64,000 nucleotides of DNA from Ditylenchus dipsaci (GCA_004194705.1 SADC01001320.1:1-64000), one strand, 5' to 3'; shown: positions 1 to 12,336, numbered from the stretch's first letter. The notes: a model not told the origin generated them from the letters alone. A program made the numbers and translations.

Positions 1-2381
1 GAGAAAAAAACTATTCTTGACTTGTTATGAGTAAATCCACATTCCTGATTTCCAAAACTGTAGTTATTGAACCTTTCTCAACATCTGATCATAATTCCTA
101 TTTCCTTTCTTTTACAGGCAAAAAAACGTCTGCAAAAGAAACGAAATCGATAACAAGAAACTTTTCTCATGCCATTTTATCTCTGCTTAGCAATGGGCTT
201 TCAAAATCAATGGGAAAAACATTTTTCTTATGAATTACGGTTGAAAAAATACACTTGTTTTCATAAACATTTGTGCGATATACAGAAATTCATTCCTTTC
301 AAAGCTCTTCCAGTCAAAAAAAAAGTCCAATACACAAAAGAAATCCAACATATCCAAAGAAAAAACTGAGACTTCATCATTTTAGCAAAAACAAATCCGA
401 ATGTAAAAAGATGTACAAAAAGTGCTGTCATCAAACACAAAAAGTATTTTTAGAAATTGCATAATGAGACAGAAAAAAGCTTCTTGGGAACACCGCAAAA
501 GATTTCTCCGAATACATTAAGAAAAAAATAATCCGCATCAATTTATCCTCCATTGAAATCAGTCGGAATTATTTTCACTGACAAGACAAAGCGCCGAATA
601 CTATCGCAAACCGTTTTTTTGCTTCTTTTTCTAACACATCAGAATATAAGGAAAATGTTGAACTGGCACCTATTTAATAATGAAACTAATCTAGAGGATA
701 TCGAGTTTGAAGTTCATGAGATTTTCAATCTTTTACAAAAATTACCCAACCGAAATTCGACGGTCTCCTGACAAATTCCATTTATTATTTTAAAAAAAAT
801 GCGCTCTTTTTTGGCAGAACCTATCACCACTCTTTTCAGAACAATACTCGATCAAAAAATATTCCGAGTTTTTGGAAGACCTCTATTGTAGTGGCCAATT
901 TTTAAAAGGGGACAAGTCATGCCCTAGTAACTATAGACCGATTTCCTTAACCTGCTCATTATGCCGATTTCTTGAACAAATTCTTGCAAAAAATATATCT
1001 TCTTATTAGATCGAAATTTTTTCTCTTTTCAGAGCAATTCGGGTTTCTCAAAACCGATCTACTGATACCAATTATTAGCCACATCAATGATATTACCCAC
1101 TCCCTAAGAGCAGAACAAAAATTCAGATATTATATACATCGATTTTGCTAAAGCTTTCGACTCAACACCCATGGAAAATTGCTTCAAAAAATCTACGATT
1201 CAGGAATAAGAGGCAAAATATTTTATTTCATTAAAGAGTTTTTAATTGGAAGAACTTTTCAAGTCAAAGTTAATGGATCCTTTTCTGAGTCTAAAACTAT
1301 CGCTTCAGGTGTTCCTCAAGGAAGCGTTTTGGGGCCACTCCTTTTTTTATCTATATAAATGACCTTCCAACATGCCTGCCAAAAGAAATCGGAATAAAGA
1401 TTTTGCTGATGATGTAAAAATATATCACAGCTTTCAGACAAAAAATGAATCGATAAAACTGCAGGAAGCATTAGAGAGTCTTTGTCTGTGGTCAAAGAAA
1501 TGGGGCTAAAAATAGCACAGGAAAAATGTATGGTAATTCATTTCGGAAAAACAAATACAAAAACGATTTATGAACTTGATTCGAACCTGTGCCAGAAACA
1601 AATAGTGTTAAAGATCTTGGCGTATTAATTGACACAAATCTAAATTTTAATGATCAACTCTCAAAATTATTCAATCAGAAATCGCAATTCTTTTTAATGT
1701 TACGCTCGCTCCAAACTAAAAACTTAGAGACTTTAATTTTGGCCTAAAAGTTATGTTCGACAAACCTGGAATTTGCAACCACTGTTGGAACCTAAATTCA
1801 AACAAGACTCAAATAGGGTTGAAAAAGTTCAAAAATTTTTCACTAAAATAGCGCTCAAAAAATCTGGTCATAAAAAAGTTTCATACGAGCAAAGATTAAA
1901 AAATTTGCACCTTAAAACTCTTTTTTGAAAGGCGCTTGATGTTCGATCTTATTATGCTTCACAAAATTATATTTAAGAAATCAAATTTACAATTAATTTT
2001 TTTTTCCAATCACAACCTCTCAGCGCAGATATCCCCACATTGTATTTAATGAATCGTTTACCCATAACCCGTTTTTATGCCGAACTATAAATTTGTGGAA
2101 TAAAATAAGTCCCGAAGTCCTTAATCTAAAAAACTCTCTTAACTTCAAGCTAACTTTAAAGACATTAGACTTAACGAAAATAAGTGAAACTTCTTAAAAA
2201 ATTCTTTCTTTCCTTTTTCTTTTTTGTTTTGTTTTTTTGTTAAATGAATATATACTTTTGACTTATTGTAAATCGATCATTTAGGGAATCTGAATATGAT
2301 AAAATGTAGTTTAGTCTTATTTGTGTTTCAAACTGTAAGTGCAATTGTATAATGCCTTGTTTGTTCAATAAATAAATAAAA
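1..2381 (+). mobile_element. Non-LTR retrotransposon (jockey/CR1-like), 5' truncated by window edge
   Basis: A LINE-type element enters from the left edge and ends in a short AATAAA-repeat tail at 2366-2381, a 3' end typical of CR1/jockey-like elements. In scattered frames it encodes the end of an endonuclease domain and a full-length but broken reverse transcriptase. No target-site duplication can be read because the 5' end lies outside the window. The exact clade is inferred from gross motif order only. Confidence 0.8.
27..2195 (+). pseudogene. Endonuclease/reverse transcriptase remnant of the LINE
   Basis: In at least four shifted frames the plus strand shows the end of an AP-type endonuclease (a TSDHN motif near 80-95), then reverse-transcriptase blocks in the right order: SNYRPISLT near 925-955, a block related to FAKAFDS near 1140-1165, GVPQGSVLGPLL at about 1308-1345, and the catalytic A-D-D at 1405-1413. 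A C-terminal tail rich in Lys and Phe follows to about 2195. Such enzymes copy their own RNA at a nicked target site. Several one-base shifts and stops (for example after FLS near 1353) show that this copy is dead. Family level is sure; subfamily is a guess. Confidence 0.85.
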
Positions 2382-2605
2382 TTTTTGAGTCAGAAATGCC
2401 CCGGAAACACCTTTTTATCGTTTTCAGCGCATAAGAATTACTTAGAATAGTTAAAACTTAATTTTGTAAAAAAATTTGTTGGGGGGAGGGTATTCGCTAC
2501 TAGGGTCATAAGTTGTACCATGAATATGCATGAAAATTTTCCCGTTAAGAAAACCTACGGGGTCTTAAACACATCGAAAGGCAAAATCGGCGCTTATCTT
2601 GTCAC

Positions 2606-2655
2606 GCGCCGGAAAGTTGTGCGCCGGAAAATTGCGCGCCGGAAATTTAGCGCGG
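2606..2655. repeat. Short GCGCCGGAAA tandem motif
   Basis: A GC-rich motif close to GCGCCGGAAA is repeated about four times with small changes. The surrounding 2400-2800 stretch shows no gene, only G-rich runs near 2715-2740. Confidence 0.6.
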
Positions 2656-2810
2656 GAAAATATGCCGGGACTCAGGTTGATATAGGGTGTTTGAAACACT
2701 TTTGAAAAATTCATCGGGGGAGGGGGGAGGGGAGGGACGGTGGTTGGTACTCCGGTAGCGCCGAAATTTTCAAATCACTAGATAGGCCAGAGATTGCTCT
2801 TTAAATGAAC

Positions 2811-3366
2811 TTTAAAGGGGGAGTGTATCTTTTGTCCGTATCTGGTCCCGCATGGAAATCGTTTAAATTCAAATAAAACCACTTTCTAAGCTTGCTGTTC
2901 GAATTCCCAAGGTTGTGAACTTTATTTTTTCACATGTTATTTGACATTTACAAAAATAATTGTCAGCGTCTTGCGAACCCAGCTTGTTTCAGGCATGATT
3001 TCACAAGCGTAATAGTTGAGCTACTGTTAAACCAGGAAATAGAATTTGACTATCGTCCCAAAATCGGTAATTTTTTAAATGAAGCTGTCCAAGCTACCCG
3101 ATTCCTGAAGTAATTTTTGACGTGCTGGTATTTCTATTTGATAAAGACTTTTTTTATGAGGTACCTTGGGTATTGCTGTCTCTAGAAAATGATTATCAAT
3201 TTTAAAAAGTAATAAAATAGACCGATAGATGAAATAGACATAAAACCGAAAAAAATGAGTTTACACCCGGAGAGATTGGAACTAGCAAGCTTAAAAGTGG
3301 TCTTATTTGAATTTAAACAATTTCCATGCGGAACCAGATACGGACAAGAGATACACTCCCTTTAAA
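2811..3366. mobile_element. Foldback element with about 100-bp inverted ends
   Basis: The left end (2811-2912) and right end (about 3270-3366) are inverted copies of each other. Both start TTTAAAGGGAGTGTAT-like and run through a shared CCGCATGGAAAT block and an AAGCTTGCT block. The inner 350 bp has no recognisable reading frame. It is probably a non-autonomous DNA transposon; the superfamily is unknown. Confidence 0.7.
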
Positions 3367-4360
3367 AACTTTACCAATTGCATCAGAAATTCAAAAAGTT
3401 TGAACAAAAAGAACTTGGAATTAGAGTCAAACCCCCAACTTCAAATGGCTTCTTCTGTTTCGAATGGGTGTTCAAAAAAAATTTCTGGTTGGTCATTATG
3501 TAGCATTTTCCTCAGCTTTCTCATGTTGCCTTTGTTTTTCAATTTAGCGTCAATTTTTAAATCAACCTATCGGTTTTTTGAAATTGACATGTTTTAGTAA
3601 GCTAATGGAGCTCATATCTTTGCTTATATGCCTAATTTGGAAAATAAAAGACAAAATAAGGAATCCTTGCAGTTTTTTTTGACCAGATTGATAAAAAAAA
3701 TGATGAAAGACCAAAAAAAAAATTAGATTCGGAATAAAAAAAGTGTTGAACACTAGGCGGGAACGAACTTTTTAAGGTGTCATTTCAAAAACAGCAGACA
3801 AATAGGGTCACATTCAAATTGGTCAATGACAGAACGCCAATGTCGATTTTGCTTTTCCACGTGTTTGACACCCCGTGAACCTTGATTTTTGACACACTAT
3901 CACTAACTTTCTGGTCAAAAAATTTTGAAACACGAACAGCTTTTTTTAAATGTGAAATAAGCCATGAGTCTTGAAGATGGGGCTACGGGTTATAAAATCA
4001 GTATAGTAAGGCTTTAGAAAAATCAATGGTATATATACATAACCTCATTCATTTAATACGGACCAATATGTTTGGCAGTATGGATTTCTCATTTTGCCTA
4101 ACTAAAAGATCTTTTTTATGTATTTTTTTCTCAAACAAAAGATTTCAACATACGATTTCGGTCCGCCCTTTTTATAGTTAGCAAAATACTTGTGTTGTTG
4201 TAATCCGATGCCTGTAACAGATTCACACAGAACAGATCTTGCTTCTTTATTGAGAAATTCGGTGCTCTATATGATCATTTTTTAAAAGAATAAATTTATA
4301 GAAACTGTCGGTTTGGTTTTTTACAAATCAAAAATTGGTCATCACTTATTGAAAAATAAA
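3367..4360. other. About 1 kb without recognisable gene
   Basis: AT-rich sequence with long T and A runs. Short open stretches exist on both strands but show no domain, signal peptide or splice pattern that I can support. Confidence 0.6.
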
Positions 4361-4611
4361 AACCTAAAACAAATATTCAACACTCTAACTACCGAGCGAC
4401 CACTTTATAAGATTACACTGTAAATTTCAAAATGAACACGATTATTTTTGAACTTTTGAAAATTTTAGTCGAAATTGTTTTGCTGGAGTCTTTTAAAGAT
4501 TTGAAGTTTTTTGAAGTTTTTTAGATTTGTGTCTTGGCGCGAGAGTACGAAAAACGGTCATAACTTTTTATTATACTAAACACTTTCGTAAGTTGTGACA
4601 TGCATGTAGTA

Positions 4612-4808
4612 CAGTGCTGCCATCTCAAAGTTTAAAAAGGACATTTTCGCATAAAAAAGTAATTTGAAGGAAAAAAAAGAGAATTTTATCTAGTGCTTAT
4701 CGCCATTTCGAAGCGAAAAAAAAAGATTTGACTAAGACTTAAAAATAAAAAAAGATTTGGGGTCCTGAAAAAGGAAAATCTTTTTAAAAAGGATATATGG
4801 CAGCCCTG
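4612..4808. mobile_element. hAT-type MITE
   Basis: The 197-bp element begins CAGTGCTGCCAT and ends ATGGCAGCCCTG. It is flanked by ATGTAGTA (4604-4611) and ATCTAGTA (4809-4816), a 7/8 match as expected for an aged 8-bp hAT target duplication. There is no coding capacity. Confidence 0.75.
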
Positions 4809-4845
4809 ATCTAGTATCACAGAAGCAGAGCTATCTTTCTGACTA

Positions 4846-5295
4846 CAGGGTGTGTCAAAATTACGCGCACATTGCTCTTTCTGTCTTAATTTTTTATATT
4901 TATTAATTTTAATTGGATTTATGCTGTCTGCATGGTATATCTCTTCCTTTTCATGCTTTTCACGTTTAGATCATGGCTAATATCAGAATCAAGAGCAAGC
5001 AAACCGACTTTGTGCGAAGCAGTTCAAACTTGGTCTAGAAGAGATGTTCCGAATAATCGACAGTGGGCATTCCTAAAGGTTTCAATTTTTGTCTCAATTT
5101 ATCCTTTTTACTTGTTGTTTCTTATTGTTTATTATTGTACGAATAAAGATGAATGGGAAGTCTGTGTTATTGATTATTAAAGCCCCGTAATTCTGGAGAT
5201 TTCCTCGGGTTAGGGTCCCGAAAACGGAAATCGGCGGGCAAGGAGCTACCTCGCCAAATTTTTCAAAAAAGTGCGCGTAATTCTGACACACCCTG
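4846..5295. mobile_element. TA-flanked MITE with CAGGGTGTGTC ends
   Basis: Inverted ends share CAGGGTGTGTCA and ATTACGCGCAC-like sequence and are bordered by TA on both sides, the target duplication of Tc1/mariner-type elements. The 450-bp interior shows no transposase. The same end sequence borders the element at 44512-51407. Confidence 0.75.
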
Positions 5296-5829
5296 TAGTT
5301 ACCATATTTATTCTAAATAGAGCACCAGTCTCTGATGAAGCACCATCCCTCAAGGTCAAAACTAGGCGGGTAAACCGTGTTTTATTGCATTTTAATACGA
5401 AGTCAAACAATTTTTTGGAGGTTGAAAAATAGAGCATCATAGTGTTCTATTAGAATAAATACGGTATTAGCTGTGTGACATGGAAATTCACTGCAGCAAA
5501 GGTTTCTCAAAGGTTATAGTGTCAGCTATCAGAAAACGACTCACTTTCCAATGGCCAAAGATTTTCTACTAAGATTGCTCTTTTCCTCTTTTACTAGACG
5601 GATTTTACAACTTACGAAGTGTTCAGTATATAAAAATTATGAAATTTTTCGTACTTTGGTGCCAACACAAAAATCTTAAATACTTCAAATTTTCAGAAGG
5701 CTCTAACAAAAAATATTTAAATAAAATTTTCAAAAGCGCAAACATCATTATGTTCATTGTAAAATTTTGTGTCAAACTTCATAAAGTGGTCGCTCGTAGT
5801 TTGAGTGTTAACAAACAGACGGTCCCCAG

Positions 5830-8095
5830 GTTATCCTAAGTTTAAATAACGCTTAAACTTGAAAGTCCAAGAGCTTGAAAATTTTCGTCAACACGGAAAG
5901 TACTAACTGTAAGATCGGCAGTTGCTGGTGCAGAATTTAGTAACAATTCAAATCTGAATACCGTTTCTCGAAAAACTAGACATTTCAACCAATTCTAAGT
6001 GGTGTCACATGTCATTAGGGTATGTTCCGAAAATCTACTGGTCCCCAGCTTTTTCTATACACATCCATTAATTATATACTTCATTCAAAAATTTATGAGC
6101 TCAGCTTTCTGACGAAATATTGATAAAAGCGTACGATAAGTAATTGTAAAATTGGTCTACAAAATAGTATAATACCGGTAGAAATTATTTTTTAAAAAAG
6201 ATTCAATACATTCACTAAATATTTTTTGCTTATTTTTGTTGATTATGCGTCGTAGTTATATCAATAACCTATATGAATAGTTTAATAAGTGATTATGTTG
6301 ATCATGGTGATTATTTCACCATAGTCACCCTAGTTTTAGTAATTAGAGATATTATTATTGCTGATAAAAATGAGAATAATTTTTTGTTAAAGCTTTTGAC
6401 ACGTTCAGATAGCCGGTCCCTAGCCTGCGTTGCTAAATTTGGAATGTAGTGACGCTTTTGCGTTCTTAAATAAACTATTCTACGCATCGAGATCGTTTTC
6501 GGGAGTATATTGCATCTAAACTATTTTTATAAAACCAATGTTTGCAAAAATATAAACAGAATTTTGGTACCAATCTCTTCCCAAAGGTCTTAGCTGCAAA
6601 TAAAAAAAAAAATATTCGTCGTCTAAAAGTCCCAAGTTAATGCGTAAAATTTTAAAAGTCTGTTTCACTGTTTGAGACAAAGTATGAATGGAGATTTTTC
6701 GACTTTTCTGTATCTTATCAATTGATCATGACCAAATCGCCTGCCTTAAGACACCTTAACATACTCGGCGGATTCAGGGAAGAAAATAGTTTGTTAGCAT
6801 ACGGCAAGAGCCGGTCCCAAGGACTTGTAGAAGCTTGAAAAAGCGAGCTGGACAAAGAAATCGCGAAAAATAAACCTTAAAGATTGTGATAGTGGTTAAT
6901 GATGCTATGTTTGCTTTATTTTCTTTTTTTGGTTTGGTTGCGTTTTATATTGATTTGAGAAAAGTGTTTATTCTAATTTTTTAGTCCCCAAGCCCCGAAG
7001 GCGGCTTGGGCGCTAAAAATTAGAGCTGAAAAAAGGCTAAAAAAATTAATAAGCTAAAAAAATTTGGTCTAAAAAACCCTCCCTAAAAAACCCACCGGGG
7101 CTTGGCTTTTTCTCAAAAATCGTCATTCTCTGAATCATTTTCTCTTAAACTTCTCTTCTCTCACGAAATTATAGATAGATTTACATTTTTACATTTTTTT
7201 AAATTACTAAATTTAAAGTTACTTAAAAATTAATTAAATTACTTAAGAATTACTTAATTACTTAAAAATTCACTTGAAAATTTAAAAATTTCTTAAAATT
7301 CATTTAAAAATTACTTAAAAGCCTTAATCAACCCTGTTCATTTTTAACTTTTTCGATTTATTATGCACTTAGGGTTAGGCAAGGGTATGCCACCGCACGT
7401 TAAGACGGCTTCAACGTGTGGTTTAAACATATGTTTATTGACTTTTCACAAAAAAACTGTATCCGATTGCTGTGTACGTTTAGAATGTGTATCTGGTTGT
7501 GGTCAGTCAACTCTCAAGTCAACTCTGTCAGTCGACTCTATCTGGCTTGAGAGATAAAGATGCGCGCACTCATTTACCTTAGACATGATTCCAAGAAGTA
7601 CTCTTGATCACTAAATGAATATAGAGACTCTTTTTGCCTAGTTCCAGTAAAAGGGTATAAGAGAGTCCGAAAAATTTTTCTAAAAAATGCCTTCCCACTA
7701 CTTTGTTGCTCTTTTTTTGCGTTCAAAGCTTTGACATGCATAAATAACGCTTTTCAGGCGATTTCTTGCCGTGACCTGTAGGTCCATCCGGTTGAAAAAA
7801 ACTAGACGTCGAATGCGCTAGAAAACTTATCTACCGTACTCACTCTAATAATTCCACAGTAGAAAAAAATGGAATTCGAAACCTAAATTCTCGGCGTTCT
7901 TCATTTGGGCATCTGAATTAGATTAGGTTGTCCCAAAACATGCACAAATTCGCTTTGGTCACCCATTTGTGTTTTCTCTCTTTTCTCAATTCACAAGTAC
8001 CGCAGCTGATTTACAAGTTGAACTTTGTTAAATTTTTGAAAATTGATGTGTTTCGTGGATTTTTCTTTGAGTGTTTTATTGAAATTTTCAGACTT
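5830..8095. other. 2.2 kb without recognisable gene; AT tract and GC hairpin
   Basis: No supported coding exon. A hairpin-like pair of CCAAGCCCCG and CGGGGCTTGG lies at 6986-7105, and a very AT-rich stretch built on ACTTAAAAATT-like words at about 7200-7330. Sequence at 7555-7670 (an ACCTTAGACATGATTCC-type block) belongs to the repeat family also seen near 31290, 34700 and 61600. Confidence 0.55.
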
Positions 8096-8100
8096 TTTTC

Positions 8101-8530
8101 CATGGTAAGGAAAACCGATAAATTGCCCTATTTTATCGGTTTTTTATCGGTTTATCCCTTTTATTTATTCCTTATTTTTGCTGATTCAGACTCTTTTACT
8201 GATTTTTTTTACCAAAATGATAAAGAAAGGGTATAACGAGAATATTAGCGACTATTTTACTGCGAAAAACATCAAATGGCTTTCTAGTTGACGTTATAAA
8301 ATAACGATGAAATAGACCAAATTATGACTATTTATAACGTCAACTATGAAAGCTATTTGATGTTTTTTGCAGTAAAATAGGCGCTAATATTCTCGTTATA
8401 CCTTTCTTATCGTTTTGTTAAAAAAAATCAGTAAAGGGTCTGAATCAGCAAAAATAAGGAATAATTAAAAAGGATTAAACCGATAAAAAAACCGATAAAA
8501 TAGGGCAATTTTATCGGTTTCCCCACCATG
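8101..8530. repeat. Near-perfect 430-bp palindrome
   Basis: The left half (from 8101) and right half (to 8530) are inverted copies with only scattered mismatches, centred near 8315. The arms include TTTTATCGGTTT blocks and a TTGACGTTATAAAT-like inner stem. A transcript of this region would fold into one long hairpin. It is probably a foldback element; no target duplication is evident. Confidence 0.8.
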
Positions 8531-8873
8531 CTTTTTTCTACAAGTTACACACTCTCTAATAAACCACAACTCTCTTAATCCGACACCCTTGAGGATGATC
8601 GAGTAATAATCCCACAGTGGTATCAGTAGAGAGAATACGGTAATAAATGTTACTAGGAGCACATTCAAACCAGACTTTAATCTCAACAACAAAAAACAAA
8701 AAAAATCTTATCTTAAAATACATTCATCTTTACACTAGTGTGGTACACAATGAAGAGTAACCATTTTCTCTAAAGAAGCCATTTAAGATATTTGAGACAG
8801 CGTTTTATTGGCTGAAGATGGCGTGAAACATAGTAGAAGTAAAGTGGTTATCGGGCAATGTTAGAAAATAATC

Positions 8874-9232
8874 TTAAAGTGAAATCTTAAAATTTGCTGT
8901 GTCAAAAACATTCCTATGAGATGAGAAACGATAAACAAAACATAATACATAAAAGTTGACATCACTGCGAGTTTGTTTCAAGTGCTTTAATTCCATCCGT
9001 AATTTCACAATCGTATGGTGCAACTAAAATGAAAGTATTAAATAATACCAGCTTCATTAATAACACACCTTCCGATGTTCTCCCAGCAAAGGTCTAGATA
9101 ATAGTGAAAATTCACGGCAGACTGTCGAAACCTGGGCACACTGTTGTGTGTTCATGAATTCAAATATTTCATAAAGGGTCTCTGGAGAAAGTCGGCAGGT
9201 GGCCTTGCTTCTTCAGTCAATAATAACTCCAT
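8874..9232 (-). pseudogene. F-box/membrane-anchor family, copy 1 (two exons)
   Basis: The minus strand carries the most compact copy of a two-exon family. Exon 1 (9232 down to 9069) encodes a short leader and an F-box of the form LxPETLYEIFEFM...VCREFSLL, the Skp1-binding fold of SCF ubiquitin ligases. A 45-nt intron (9024-9068) with GTGTGT donor and TTTTAG acceptor joins in phase 0 to exon 2 (9023 down to 8874). Exon 2 encodes a basic segment (VKLRME) and a diverged membrane-spanning tail, and is open to its stop. One A is missing in the GAAGAAAGC run after codon 8, which shifts exon 1 out of frame. This is decay or an assembly indel; with that base the gene would be open. An AATAAA lies downstream near 8798-8803. 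Confidence 0.65.
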
Positions 9233-9539
9233 ATATTAATAGTAAGCAAGTAAATTTGTCAAAAAAAAATAAATCTGTAGAAAATGTTTAAATGCCATAA
9301 TATTGTGAACGGGCAGGAGTAAGATGCTTCAAATCACATTGCGACATTCAAATCGCGCAAAGTCAAATTGCGGCAAAATCACCGGTATTATTCGGCAAAA
9401 TATTCTTGAATAATACGATGATTTTTTCGAATTGTCGCAATTTGATTTGCCGCAAAGCACATTTGAAAACACATTTAGATGCCTTGACATAAACGTAATT
9501 CCAGTCGTGTTTTGGTTAGGTGATCCTCCTATATGATCT

Positions 9540-9660
9540 AGTGACCCCTCCTAGTGACGTAGCATCGAGAAAGTTAACTGTACTGTGAGCATTGACTGTA
9601 TTGGTAGAGTTAACTGTAAAGGGAGAGTTGACTGTATTGAGTGAGAAACTGTACTGTGAG
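9540..9660. repeat. Cluster of AACTGTA-type words
   Basis: Degenerate repeats of AGTTAACTGTA and GACTGTATT recur every 20-30 bp, and again just right of 9811. They resemble part of the 54-bp satellite unit found at 40555 and 48000. Confidence 0.5.
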
Positions 9661-9669
9661 CGCTTTCTG

Positions 9670-9811
9670 TAGGCTTGGCAGAGCGGGATAATAATCCCGA
9701 AACGGGATTCGATTTTTTGAAGTTTTGGTATATAATGCTCTTGACATGTTTTATTAAAATCAGTCAAAATAGTCGTATATGAATACCATGAAAAATCCGT
9801 TGCCAAGCCTA
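9670..9811. mobile_element. hAT-like MITE, TAGGCTTGGCA ends
   Basis: The 142-bp element begins TAGGCTTGGCA and ends TGCCAAGCCTA. Its flanks GCTTTCTG and GTTGTCTG match at 6 of 8 positions, consistent with an old 8-bp duplication. It lies inside the AACTGTA-word cluster. Confidence 0.6.
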
Positions 9812-10058
9812 GTTGTCTGTATTGTTAATTGATAGTTAACTGTATTGGGGTAGTTGACTGTGGATTGGAAAGGGGCACGTGTCTGCCCTCTGTGAGGCCC
9901 TCACAGACAGAATTTCTTTTAAAACGGTGTAGGGTAAATTAGCCTCGAACATTTACGAATTTTACGTGTTATTCACATAAATAACACTTCCGATGTTCTC
10001 CTAGCCAAAATCTAGATAATATGATGAAATTCACGACAGACTTCTGAAACCTAGGCAC

Positions 10059-11465
10059 CAGGGCTGTGCCGGATGTCAAAAAATATCGGATCGGATATCG
10101 ATACCGGATATGAAAAAATATCGGATCGGATATCGGATATGAAAAAGTGCCGGATATCGGTTATCGGATACCGGATATCGGATATTTTTAAAAATTTTCT
10201 CAAATTTTTCTCATAAAGCTTTATTCAGCCGATTTCATAACAACACGTGAAACAATCAACACTCATATTCAAAGTTGTAAGCACTAAGGTTATGATGAAG
10301 CAACAATAGCATTTTTAATTTAGCGGAGACAAAGATTTTCTAAGATCGTTCACAATAACCCTGCTGTAGAAAAGAATTGTTCACTTTTCTGTTGAACCAG
10401 GCGGCGCACTGAGATACTTTCTGACCAAAAACTGTGAGAACTGGCCATTTGCTCGCATTTCTGCGCCAGTAGACGAATGGATCGAGTAACTGCTCTGAAT
10501 AGGCTCAGCAAGATATTCGGCGACTTCTATCATAGTCTTCGATGTTCGGTCAAAGTCCTGCATTGGCACTTCTGATGGCTGATTGCTGCCATCCTGAACA
10601 GAATGACCACAAATTAAGAGACAATAGAAGAGAATTTTTTTACCAGAAGAAAGCTTTCCAATAGAGAGTTTATTTCGGTATCCGGTGACGATTCGACAAT
10701 AGTGTTCCTTTCACTTTCTACATCCTGACTTAATAAAAAGTAAAATTGACTTCAAATATAATGAGCTACCTTGATCAAGATGTGTTTCGGCATTTCCAGC
10801 GATTCCTGCGGTTCTTTTAAGTACTCCCGGTTGATTGGCGATTTGCGTACGTTTCGGATCAGCTTCTTTACGTTCTCCAGAGTTGAGCTGAATTCAGGAA
10901 GAATAGACAAGCCGTCCTTGACACACTAAAAATCAAGTTAAGTATCTGTTGAAAAATAGAAACACCAGTTGAAGTTTATGTAGAAAACAGTCAAATGATT
11001 CGACTCGCATCAGCCGACTGGTCAATCGCATATTTGGTGCAGCATCGCGAAGCAGCATGTGAATCTTGTCAGCACTTATTTGAAATTCCTCGATGACTTC
11101 CAGAAGCATACTTCATCTGATTTGTTCCCTTCTTCGGTCCAGCTTTGCACTTTACTATGGTTCCGTTCTTTCCAAAAATGCATCCCATTTCTGGTCGTTA
11201 GACATCTTTAAAAGCCGGAAATGTGAGGTTCAAAATGCAAAAAAGATAAAATGAAGAAGTGATTGTGCATAAAATGACCGGAAAATATGGTTTTTAGAAA
11301 AAGTAATTCGAAAAAAATCTTTAAATAATATCGTAAAAAGCCTAAGCTCATCTGATTTATCCGAAATTCGACGATTTTTTCGGATATCGGATACCGATAT
11401 GGATGTCAAAAAGTGCCGGATATCGGATATCGGATGTCGGATATCGGATATCCGGTACAGCCCTG
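10059..11465 (-). mobile_element. hAT transposon, 1.4 kb, perfect 8-bp target duplication
   Basis: The ends are CAGGGCTGTGCCGGAT and its inverted partner, ATCCGGTACAGCCCTG. They are flanked on both sides by CTAGGCAC (10051-10058 and 11466-11473), a perfect 8-bp duplication diagnostic of hAT elements. Both subterminal regions carry tandem GGATATC/GGATCGG words (10080-10190 and 11380-11455), probably transposase binding sites. The interior encodes a broken transposase on the minus strand. Confidence 0.9.
10306..11205 (-). pseudogene. hAT transposase remnant
   Basis: On the minus strand an ATG at 11205 starts MSNDQKWDAFLE, followed by a stop or intron. A block near 11080-10960 reads HMLLRDAAPNM and then ESFDCF with HKLQLV, which matches the CxxHxLqL core of hAT transposases. 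A block at about 10470-10405 reads FLVRKYLSAPPGS, followed in a shifted frame by KSLSP, the C-terminal dimerisation region. The order is correct for the family. Stops and shifts separate the blocks; some may be introns, but the copy is probably inactive. hAT transposases cut and paste their own element. Confidence 0.8.
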
Positions 11466-11788
11466 CTAGGCACACTGTTGTGTGGTCATGAATTCACATA
11501 TGTTACAAGGGTCTCTGGAGGAAGTCGGCAGGTGCCCTTGCTTTCTTCAATCAATAAAAAATCCATATTGTTAATAGTAAGCAAATAAATCTTCTTCATT
11601 TTAAATTGATGATTAGTCGGGGACACAGCCGACTCGCCAAGGTCGAAAACTCGCCAACGTCAATCTTTATTGTAAAGTTGCACAAATTTGTGAGTTTTGA
11701 ACTTGATGATTAATGGTGAAGAATGATAGTGTAATTCTTTGGAAAAAATTTACCTTGGCCCCTTGTCCTTTTTTCCACCAATTATCTA

Positions 11789-12336
11789 CAGTCCACTCTC
11801 TACATAACATAATTCAAGGGACCGACGAAAATGTTATGTATATAGAGTCTTATGTTAAGTAGAGTTCTTTATTCTAAACACTTCAAAAATTTTGTTATAT
11901 AGAGTTTCTAACAAAATAGTTTGATTGTCGAACAATAACATTCATTATTAAAATGAACGATCAGTGGTTGACAGTAAGATAATCGGCTCTACCCCGTTTG
12001 CGCCAAATTGTTTGCGCCAAAAATTGTTATACCGCAGTTGCTTCTCCACTGGTAAACTGGTATCACTGTCTCTTCTTTGACCTGCATCACTTCAGTGTCA
12101 ATGAAACGAAAAAATAATAAAATCGAAATAATCAAGCATCACCTGCTCGCTTCCGGCTCTTCCGCATCCGCTTTCGAGACAACCGCCACGATTTCTGCCA
12201 GAGTGAGTCTTCCACCGATCAATTAATTTGACATTTAGGAGATTATGTTATATAGAGAGGCAATCTATAGGCTGGGGGTCGAGAAAAACTTATGTTAGTT
12301 ATAAAGAGTTTTATGTTATGTAGAATTATGTATATA
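11789..12336 (-). mobile_element. Internally deleted pogo/Tigger element
   Basis: The left end is TA followed by CAGTCCACTCTCTACATAAC, a pogo-type terminus. The interior on the minus strand near 12220-12140 reads LTLAEIVAVVSKADAEE, similar to the acidic C-terminal region of Tigger transposases. The right terminus is eroded or replaced by the next element, which starts at 12337. Confidence 0.55.

Larger units (their letters stand above)
4362..5825. mobile_element. Large foldback (about 230-bp arms) holding two nested small elements
   Basis: The left arm (4362-4600) and right arm (about 5595-5825) are diverged inverted copies, sharing for example the block around GAGCGACCACTTTAT (left) and its complement near 5785. 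Two smaller elements sit inside, at 4612-4808 and 4846-5295. Confidence 0.65.
9989..11566 (-). pseudogene. F-box family copy 2, split by a hAT insertion
   Basis: On the minus strand the F-box exon starts at 11566. It is interrupted between 11465 and 10059 by a hAT element and ends near 9989. The flanks rejoin at the duplicated CTAGGCAC (11466-11473 and 10051-10058). Besides the insertion, this copy has diverged bases and no recognisable second exon nearby. It is dead, but useful because it shows the undisturbed target for the insertion. Confidence 0.7.
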
